Below, piece by piece: positions 55,448 to 64,000 of a DNA stretch of 64,000 bases. The position numbers were made by a program, and so were the translations under genes. The DNA is taken from the NCBI GenBank assembly GCA_964017195.1, contig OZ024887.1, positions 67,074,228 to 67,138,227 of the forward strand. Direction: 5' to 3'. Source of the stretch: Siderastrea radians. Its lineage: Eukaryota; Cnidaria; Anthozoa; Scleractinia; Rhizangiidae. The notes under the pieces are model-generated. The model did not search any database. It saw nothing but the letters and a program-made list of their open reading frames with translations, and had not been told where the DNA came from. The first letter of the stretch is position 1, and each line of letters begins with the position of its first letter.

Positions 55448-58400
55448 ACCTCGATGCTTACAGAGTAATCGTATTTACGTGGAATGGACAAAAGCAAAAT
55501 ACAAACCGGTGTAACACTTTTTCTTTTAACTTCTTCTCAGTTATGTTTGCACTCGTACAAGAATATATAGACTGTAAGGACTGTAAAAACTGATAGTTTT
55601 GAGCAAGAATAAACGGATTTGAATAAACTGTTATGTTTTATATTGTTGCGGGTGTGCGATAACGGATATTAGCGTAAAATAATGCGCATATTTATACATG
55701 AGCAGAATTCAATCGAAAGGTTATGTGCACCTAAACCGTAGCCAAAGGTTACATATAAGTGTTTTTCTATTTCTTTTATTAAAAAGGTGTCCAAAACATA
55801 ATGTCATGGCACATCTTACCTGCGTTCACATAATCTTCCTCGGGGGTGGAGGGGGAATAATGAATAATGAATAACGAGTTAAAACAGCAAAGGAATAAGG
55901 AATATTAAGAGCTTGAACATCGGAATAATCAATAATTCAGCTCCTTTAAAGGTAATAGTAACTCCTGGATGATCTGTTTTCACTTAGGACTCCTGGGTGC
56001 AAAAAGTCTTTCCAGCTGACTTTCTCGTGATTGGTGCGTCTTTCATTAGCTATAGTATTCAGTTGTTTTAAGGGACGGACCACTTGATTTCATCCTGCCT
56101 TTACAATGAAAAAATATCATGTGCAACAATAATGTCAAAAAAAATTCTTACCACATGAGTGGGCTGTAGACTGCCAGCAGTCGTCCTCCTACGTGCGAGT
56201 GGAAATGATTGAATTATACAAAATAACGGGAAAAAGGGAAGGGATTGAGGAAATAGCACTGGGCAGATCTATCAATCAAAGTTATCCGATAAGCGTCAAA
56301 GGCGGCAAGTTTAAAGATCAAAGATTACTCAGCATTCTCTTTCTTCTTCTTCTTCTTCTTGTTTCTCCCCGCCTACGCTACTCGTGGCTTGCGAACCTCG
56401 CCGCTCGCGCACTTACAATTCCGTTTACTCTGGAAAAAGAATTTCAAGCTCGTGTCCTCAACATCACTCTGATGTCAGTGGTAATTATGAAATTGAACTA
56501 ACTCAAACTTCTAACACATTTTAAAATGCCTTCGATCACACACAAAATGCTTCTGGAACATCAAGAGGGAAATATCAAGTGAATTTTGGCAAGGAGAGCA
56601 AACCATAATAAGTTTTCCATGATTTTTGCAAGATACAAGCTCAGGAATTGAAAACGTTCACTGAACGTTTTCGAGTTGTAATCCATTTTCATCTTGGCCA
56701 TCCGTGGCCAAAGGCACTCAGTAACAGTTTCACTGAATTAGTATGGTGTCTGAACAAGAAATTGGTCATTATTTTTAGGTTTTCATATATGTTACTATTC
56801 ACTTTTCAGTGGGGTTAAACGTGTGCAAAATCCTCGTGATACTGCCCCTTTAAAAGACAGTTGATATATCGAATTTACTGTCATTTGTCATTCCTTACAA
56901 GTGGCTCATTTTATCTGTAAACATTTTCACCAACCTCAACATCCATTTTCAAAAAAAAACAACTTCCATTTTCACAACTTCAACTTCCGTTTTCTAAAAA
57001 TCAAACTTCAGAAAACAAATTATTAAAGTTTTGAGCTAAAAGTCTGCAAGCTGACTCCATCCGTGCGAAACTGTTTAATTAGCTGCCGTTGTTCTAATTA
57101 ACTGACATTATTCATTTTCCTTTTCACGCTTTACCTGCTATATATTCTGTCAACTAATTAAACCCTGAGTTTCTGTACTGATGAAGTATGCTTGCATCGG
57201 GGGCTTGCATCCGTGCGAATCTGTTTAATTAGCTGACGTTGTTCTGATTAACTGACATTGCTCATTTTCTTTTTCACGCTTAAACTGCTATATATTCTAT
57301 ATCAAGACTTTAAAAATTTACTTTTGATAATGGCGACTAGATGACGCCGAAACGTCATATTCCTGCGTTAATATTTCTTTTAAAATGTTTTTCGACATCT
57401 TCTATATTCAAAAACCAACTTCCATTTTCACAACTTCAACTTCCATTTCAGAAAAAAAAAACTTCTATTTTCACAACTTTAACTTACATTAAAAACCAAA
57501 CTTCCATTTTTTTTTTACTTTTGAACTGAATATGTGGTATGCTATCTCTAATATTAAAACCCAAGAGATACTAATCTCTTCTGGGTTTTGATATATTTGG
57601 GACTTTATGATCGGGCTTATTATTTATAACTTAACGAGTAAACGTAGTCACATGAAGGGAAGCTCAAGGCTAAAGGCAATGAATGAATGCACAGGCCATG
57701 TGACCGGATGAATGGCCACAAAACAAACGAACGAAAGTAGGGAATGAACGAACGGACAAAATTACGTTTGAACGAACGAACAAACCCAACAATCGAACGA
57801 GCGAAATGCCAGCCAAACTAACGGAAAATGACCAATGGCACGAACAAACGCCCGCAAACCCGGCTACCCAACAAATGGCTGAAATATACCTAGTATCCCT
57901 TTTCGAAACGAAGAAAAAGCGGTGCCTGTTTGGTTCAGAATATAGAGGAGCGCTTCTGGCTTGGCTTTAAATACAGTAAAAATCGATTTGATAATGCCAG
58001 TGAAAGAAAACTGAAAAAGTGGTAGATTAATTGCGTATTAGCTTTTTAACAACTACTAAAGTGAGCTCACCAAAACTTAAAGTTAGATACCGCATAGAAC
58101 TGATAATGAGTAAAACGTTTAGGCCGCTCAGAAGCTCTGTTATTCTCGTCAGGGACACAGTGAACAGACCTGTTAGAGAGTTATAAAACGCAACTGAAAT
58201 AGTGAAACGCGCGGAAGGAAAAGTTTAACGTAAACAACGGGGAGAAATTCTAAATTATCCGTTTTAGGGTGAAACTCTCTGACCACACGTCTCAAACTTT
58301 TTGATTTTTGAAATACGGTGGTATGCTGTCTCTAACATTAAAACCCAAGAGATATTAATCTCTTCTGGGTTTTATCTGTCAGCTCAGGCGCGTAGAGCCA

Positions 58401-59578
58401 GCTGCGCCCAGTAAATTTTGATGATTTTGCCAAGGAGAGCAAACCATAATAAGTTTTGAATGATTTTTGCAAGACACAAGCACAGAAATTGAAAACGTTC
58501 GCCAAACATTTATTTAATTTCAAGTTGTGACCCATTTTCACTTCACTAAATCAGTATGGTGTGCGAAAAAGAAATTGGCCATTATTTTTAGGTTTATATA
58601 TATGTTATTATTGGCTTTTCAGTGGGATTAAACGTGAGCAAAGTCCTCGTGATACTGCCTCTTTAAAAGTAAGAGAGGAGACAGTTGATTTATCGAATTT
58701 ACTGTAATTTGTCATTCCTTACAGGTGGCTGATTTTATCTGTAAACATTTTCGCCAACTTCAACTTCCATTTTCAAAAAGAGCAAACTTCCATTTTCACA
58801 ACTTCAACTTCCATTTTCTAAAAATCAAACTTCAAAAAACAAAGTATTAAAGTTTTGAGTTAGAATAGATATCAGTTTAAGTGCGAATAAGAAAATGAAT
58901 AATGTCAGTTAATTAGAACAATGTCAGCTAATTAAACCAGTTTCGCACGGATGGAGTGCTCATAACGAACTGTTTTATATTCTAACTCAGAACTTTAATT
59001 ATTTGCTTTTGATAATGGCGACAGGACGACGCCGAAACGTCATGTTCTTGCCTTGATATTTCTTTTAAAATGTTTTTCGACATCTTCTTTATTCAAAAAA
59101 CAAACTTCCATTCTCAAAAAAAACAAAAACAAAAACAAAAAACAAACAAACAATCAACCTTCCATTTTCACAACTTCAACTTCCACTTAAAAAACTTCTA
59201 TTTTCACAACTTCAACTTCCATTTTCATAAAAGCAAACCTCCATTTTACATCAAGTTCAATGTCCCTTTGAATTTCTATAACATACTATAAACTTCACAA
59301 TGTCAATTTCTTTGTTCAGGCCCGGGACAAAGAACAAAAGAAATAAAAAGTTTATTTCCTAATTAACTGTGTCCATTTCTCTAGCATACAAAAGTCTATT
59401 TAGCTTCTCTGAAACACCCGCCTTGTTTACATTCTCAGTGCACGCAATGTTTCAGCAGGCAAATGTTCACACTTTATTTTCTGAGAGCTTTTTTTTTTCT
59501 AATATGTCTACTCTCACCTCATAACTATGAAAAACAATGTTGCATAAGCAGCTGATTCATCAGGGGCAATACGATGAG
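55448..59578. repeat. B-C spacer, segmental duplicate of 46040-51888
   Basis: Collinear with the A-B spacer at near identity. It lacks the Mutator-like hairpin, the AT-rich expansion and the amplified CCATCCGTGC modules found there. It contains no supported gene; the open frame at 56193-56501 repeats that at 46786-47094. Confidence 0.85.
55618..55623 (+). terminator. Poly-A signal of gene B
   Basis: AATAAA lies about 170 bp after the stop, with a second copy 14 bp on, as in gene A. Confidence 0.6.
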
Positions 59579-59586
59579 CATAAAAG
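59579..59586 (+). promoter_or_regulatory. TATA-like box of gene C
   Basis: CATAAAAG, 82 bp before the ATG at 59668, in the shared promoter block. Confidence 0.5.
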
Positions 59587-59667
59587 GCACTGCATCTCTA
59601 TCAGTTTCGGCCTCGTTTTTCACGATTACTTGCGGTAACTAACTGCCTGACACATTAACAGCTCACC

Positions 59668-62600
59668 ATGTTGTGCTTTGTCGTAAGTTTACTGTCGCTT
59701 TTTTCTGTGACCTGGGGTAAGTTAACTCAATATTTTGTGCTTTAAAACTTAGATTTAGTATCGAATTTGGATTGTAGGGCAATCATGATCAGGGCAAAGG
59801 TCTTCTCTTGTTCTGATTACTTAGCCAACTGAGCATATTTCTTTCTTTAAAAAAGAAAAAAAAGAACCTTTTGGCGTTTAAATGGTAACAGCGCACTAGT
59901 CATACAGGTCAACCGCGTGAGCGATTCGCTTTGACGAAGGGCCTAACGGGGTCGAAACGTCAGTTTGGAATTCCTTTACGATGGCCAATTTACCCTATCA
60001 ACTCAGTCGATAAATCTGTATTTTTGTGTTTCACTTTCCCACCGACGCAGCAACACAGTTTCTTGTGTTAGTAATTAGCTAACTCCTCTATTTATTCATT
60101 TCCCGTATTTTTTTTTCTTTGTTCCCAAAAATTGAATTCTTTAGAGTAGTTCACCGATTTACACGTTAATTAGATTTGTGTGTTTAAGTGCTTACGTCAT
60201 CAGTCAGTTTAGACAGGCTTAAGACCTGATTTATGGCCAAGATGGCATATGCAGACTCAGCGCCCAGTTTACACAGGCACGCGACGACGTAATCATGAAT
60301 GCAGTAGGAACACAATAGCGCAAAGGTGTATGGCATACGCACAGTGGTGCAGCCGCCCGGTTTACACAGTAACAACGTAATCATAAGCACAAGGACAAGA
60401 AAAGGGATTTTCCTTTTTTGCTTGTAGTTATCCTTGCGTTTTTGCTTCTTAGAGCCGGTTTACCGTAGGTTTCTTAGACCCGGCTCAAACGTCGCACTTT
60501 CGTCGTGTCGAACTCATTTGAAACAAAAGATAATTAGGCGGCTTCTTTCGATCCAACTGAGTTCGACACGACGAAAGCGCGAAGTTTGAACTGGGTCTTA
60601 CATGCCATGCTTGTGCTAATGTTTGAGTCATTCGTTATACCAGGCCTTAGCGTTTGCTTTCTCCTTTTCGCTTTCAGCTTGTCAGGATACACCGGATCTA
60701 CTGGTAAAAATTTGCCCAGCCGCTGATGTTTTGGGACTTTGCTACCACCCTGATTTCTTCAACGTAATGAAGAACCACTGTGAAATAACATGCAATCTCT
60801 GCGGTGAGTATTGTAGAGCGAAACGTTTGATTTTTACCATATCTCTCAAGACGAGTGGGTATTTGGGTATTTTTCGTAGACGAAGCGATTATTTTTGGAA
60901 TTATTAAAAAGTGAACCGTCAGAAATCAAAATTATTAAAAGTTTCGCGTGAAAAGAAGGACAATAATCCAAAGACAACATTTGTTTTCGCATGGGGTTTA
61001 TTTTGGTTACATTTTTGCGCATCGTTCAAAAGGTTTGCAAGAACTAACCAAAACACAGAAAGAAAATGCTCAGGTATTACGCAATAAATATTTAATGTGG
61101 TAATGTACCCTTCCTTTCCTACTTTTGGTCATTCTTAATGCATCTGCTGTTGCCAATAAACTCCCTTTTTTGCGGAGGAAGGCCTGGAAGGGGGGAAGAT
61201 CTGAAGGTTGGACTTTGTCTGTAGTTTTATTTGTTCATAGCTATAATCAAATTTTGGGAGCATTTCCCTCAAATTTTCACGGCGATTTTCTCGCGGTTTT
61301 TGGTGGCTATAATTCTCGGCATGGTTTAAGTCACAAATATAAAGCTGTTCTTTTAAAGTAAGAAAACCTCCTATTTCTAGTTCTTCTCTCAAACTCCACT
61401 GACCGAAACACGGAGAAAATAGTTTCTCCATCTCTTAGAAAACGCTGAAAATTAACTTATGGAAAACAGTTTACCGTGCATCGACATAATTATACAAAGT
61501 TGACACAGCTTTTATCTAATCATAACCCACCAATTAATTTACTGAAGCTTGCTTTCCTGATCATTATTTTCATTCATGAATGTTTAGATGTAACTGCGCC
61601 GGAACCACCTCCGATACCAGTGAATCCTGGGATGGCCTTGGGTGAGTAAAACCGTGTGCATGAATAGTTGGTTTTGATTTGTGACTATCTAAGCCAAAAA
61701 AAATTTTGAATAAAAAAATTTTGAATAAAAGAATTTTTTTTCTTTACCAGTTTCACAATTAACAAGGAACCCTGGTGGTCTTAATCTATCTGTTAACATC
61801 CTGTTTCCAACTGTAGGAGAGTGTGGCAGATCTTCGGTTACTCAGGGCCGAGTTATTGGGGGCACAGATGCGCGGCACGGATCATGGCCCTGGCAGGTAG
61901 GCCTGTACAACGGAGATCGGGATACTGCCTTCTACTGTGGAGGCTCCCTCATTAGACCGGATTGGGTCCTTACAGCTGCGCACTGCGTCAACGCATCGCT
62001 GCCAGTGACCACCTATCGGGTCCGCTTAGGAGACTGGCATCGCTATTATTATGATGGCACCGAACAGGTTCGCAAAGCGTCCAGGGTCATTGTGCATTCT
62101 CAGTATAATTACCCAGTTCGTTACAACAACGATATTGCATTGATCAAGCTTGAGCGCCCGGTGGTGTTAAACAGTCACGTGAATACCATCTGTCTTCCGC
62201 AGCGAGGTGTCAGTGCTCCTTTAGACAGCGTTTGTTATATAACAGGTGAGCGTGGACTCTCCCTGATCTATAGCCAAAGTAAGGAGGTCTCTTATCTTTG
62301 GGGGAAAATATGAGGAGTCTGTACGTAGGCTACTATCTGTGCCATTAGAAAACCTTCACTAATTTTTAGGGAGCAATCTCTCTCACTGGTGAGACGATAC
62401 TGCGTCCATTACTTCATGTGCAGCCGATGTTCTCCGTTGTGTGCGGCCTTTGGTTTTAAAAGGATGATTCGCTAGGGTTATAATTCAAAGTCATAGTCAT
62501 AATTCTAAATGGAAGTCACCAATCTATACTAAACTTCTAAACTGAAAGTGCTTTGTTACCAAAAGAACTAAAAACGCTTTGTTGTACATTGCTTCCTTGG

Positions 62601-63126
62601 GTCGGATCAGACCATCAGGGACTTGATTGCTAGAAAAATACAGTTGCTCTTCAACGGTGTTTTAACCTATAAAACATCTGTTTGGCAATGTTGTTCATTT
62701 TAGTATACGTTGAACCAGAGGGCTCCTTGCTAAAGCACGTGATTTGTTTCCTCTCTAGGGTGGGGTAAAGTAAAATTTCCGGGAGCCGCCTACCACAAGC
62801 TCCAACAGGCCAGGCTCCCGCTCGTCTCCAATGCTGAATGCTCTGCAAAGCTCGCCGCTTCACCCGTGGCAGGAAAACTAAACATTACCCAGCAAATGGT
62901 CTGTGCGGGAGAACTGCACCCAATCCAGATGCAAGGTGGTTGTCACGGCGATAGTGGTGGCCCATTCGTGTGCAAGGACCAGACATCTGGGAAGTTTTAC
63001 TTGGAGGGGGCTGTCAGCTGGGGTTCTTCAAACTGCAACTTTGTTCAAGAGAACAAACAGTACACAGTGTTCGCACGTGTCAGCGAGTTTCGTGATTGGA
63101 TTGATCAGCAACTTGCGATAAATTAA
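59668..63126 (+). CDS. Protease gene C: secreted ShK-domain chymotrypsin-like serine protease (341 aa)
   Basis: The exons are 59668-59716, 60678-60803, 61588-61641, 61817-62245 and 62759-63126. All introns are GT-AG and phase 1, totalling 1026 nt. The architecture is as in gene B: the same signal peptide, an ShK domain, a Pro-rich linker, then VIGGTDARHG, LTAAHC, NNDIALIKL and HGDSGGP with the same ten cysteines and Gly at position 189. The ShK exon is one codon longer than in B. Its first inter-cysteine loop differs strongly (CQDTPDLLVKICPAADVLG against CQDTLGDPTICLVLDVLG), while the catalytic domain differs at few positions. Exon 5 differs from B at scattered sites (for example GELHPIQMQ in place of GELDPNQMQ). 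It is the third member of the tandem array, on the same strand. Confidence 0.93.
59880..60085 (+). repeat. Penelope-type 3' end repeat in intron 1 of gene C
   Basis: Near-identical to the gene B intron 1 copy, with one C missing in GTCAGTTTGG. Confidence 0.55.
60477..60597. mobile_element. Harbinger-like MITE in intron 1 of gene C
   Basis: Orthologous in position to 52785-52907 (same TTA flanks, same arms, 2 bp shorter at GACCCGGCTC). It was therefore inserted before the B-C duplication. Confidence 0.75.
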
Positions 63127-64000
63127 ACCTCGATGCTTACAGAGTAATCGTATTTACATGGAACGGTCAAAAGCAAAATACAAACCGGTCTGACACTTTT
63201 TCTGTTAGCTTCTTCTCAATCATATTTGTACTCGTACAAGAATATATAGACTGTAAGGACTGTAACAACTGATAGTTTGAGCAAGAATAAACGGATTTGA
63301 ACAAACTGTTGTACATGTTTCATATTGCAGCGGGTGTGCGATAACGGATATTAGCATAAAATGGCGCGCATATTCATACATGAGTAGAATTTAATCGAAA
63401 GGTTATGTGCACCTAAACCGTAGCCAAAGGTTACATATAAGTGTTTTTTTATTTCTTTTATTAAAAAGGTGTCCAAAACATGATGTCACGGCACATCTTA
63501 CCTGCGTTCACATAACCCTTCTCGTGGGTGGAAGGGGAATAGTGAATAACGAATAACGTGTTAAAACAATAGTAACTCCTGGATGATCTGTATTTACTTA
63601 GGACTCCCTGATGCAAAAAGTGTTTCCCGCTGACTTTCTCGTGATTGGTGCGTCTTTCATTAGCTGTAGTATTCGGTTGTTTTAAGGGACGGACCACTTG
63701 ATTTCATCCTGCCTTTACAATGAAAAAAATTCATGTGCAACAGTAATGTCAAAAAAAGATTCTTGCCACATGAGTGGGCCGTGGACTGCGAGCAGTCGTC
63801 CTCCTACGTGCGAGTGGAAATGATTAAATTATGCAAAACAACGGGGAAAAAAGGGAAGGGATTTGGGGGGAGAGGGAGGAAATAGCACTGGGCAGATCTA
63901 TCGATCAAAGTTATCAGATAAGCGTCAAAGGCGGCAAGTTTAAGTATCAAAGATTACTCAGCAGTCTCTCAGGTCTCTTTCTTCTCCTTCTTGTTTCCCC
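63127..64000. repeat. 3' flank of gene C, diverged copy of the A/B 3' flanks
   Basis: Collinear with 45085-46950 (excluding the exon duplication) and 55448-56360, but with many more substitutions and small indels. The tandem unit may continue to the right of the window. Confidence 0.75.
63286..63291 (+). terminator. Poly-A signal of gene C
   Basis: AATAAA lies about 160 bp after the stop codon. The second hexamer seen in A and B is changed to GAACAAAC here. Confidence 0.6.

Noticed and set aside
46786..56501. 102-codon frames present in both spacers as a conserved gene
   Set aside because: The whole spacer is a recent duplicate, the frame holds a (CTT)n low-complexity run, and no splice, signal or family feature is visible.
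42481..60803. ShK exons as potassium-channel toxins
   Set aside because: ShK domains are common non-toxin modules on secreted enzymes, and here they are spliced to a protease. Channel-blocking function cannot be claimed from the fold.
1..64000. CRISPR arrays, operons, prophage or bacterial contamination
   Set aside because: The GT-AG introns, AATAAA signals, non-LTR elements and SINEs are eukaryotic throughout. The spaced repeats at 29.8-30.0 kb have poly-A spacers and not unique spacers, so they are a minisatellite.

Overview
The window is eukaryotic, intron-rich and AT-rich, and packed with transposable elements. The gene content suggests an anthozoan cnidarian, most likely a stony coral: secreted ShK-plus-chymotrypsin proteases, an Ig/fibronectin-III cell-surface protein, Penelope-like elements, tRNA-headed SINEs and many hairpin MITEs. 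The species assignment is inference, because no search could be run.

Layout. (1) 0-7.6 kb: relics of Penelope-like elements, then the 5' part of a minus-strand gene for a heavily N-glycosylated extracellular protein; five coding exons are visible and the gene runs off the left edge. (2) 7.6-19.4 kb: a transposon field. It holds a non-autonomous hAT element with an 8-bp target duplication, a broken LINE of the SGNH-esterase ORF1 / endonuclease / reverse transcriptase type flanked on both sides by (GTA)n, a TA-flanked MITE, and a 1.8-kb inverted-repeat element. (3) 19.5-36.3 kb: one plus-strand gene in seven exons, all introns phase 1, encoding a signal peptide, two Ig domains, three FN3 domains and a C-terminal hydrophobic tail that looks like a GPI signal (592 aa). 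Its 10.5-kb second intron contains four tandem 1.67-1.78-kb units, each with a tRNA-Arg(TCT)-like gene. (4) 36.3-40.5 kb: intergenic, with minisatellites and SINE relics. (5) 40.5-64 kb: a tandem family of three five-exon genes for secreted ShK-domain serine proteases. The first (A) is a pseudogene with two frameshifts, a lost cysteine, a nonsense codon and a duplicated last exon. The second (B, 340 aa) and third (C, 341 aa) are intact. Their flanks are near-identical segmental duplications, distinguished by later insertions, notably a 1.33-kb hairpin Mutator-like element with a perfect 9-bp target duplication and an empty site in the sister copy.

The Ig/FN3 protein would act in cell-surface recognition or adhesion. 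The ShK proteases would be secreted zymogens activated by cleavage before a VIGG N-terminus. No operon-like, CRISPR or clearly new enzymatic system was seen. The most unusual signals are the decaying ShK-protease copy with exon mosaicism, the intronic tRNA array, and the several transposons datable from empty sites or target duplications.
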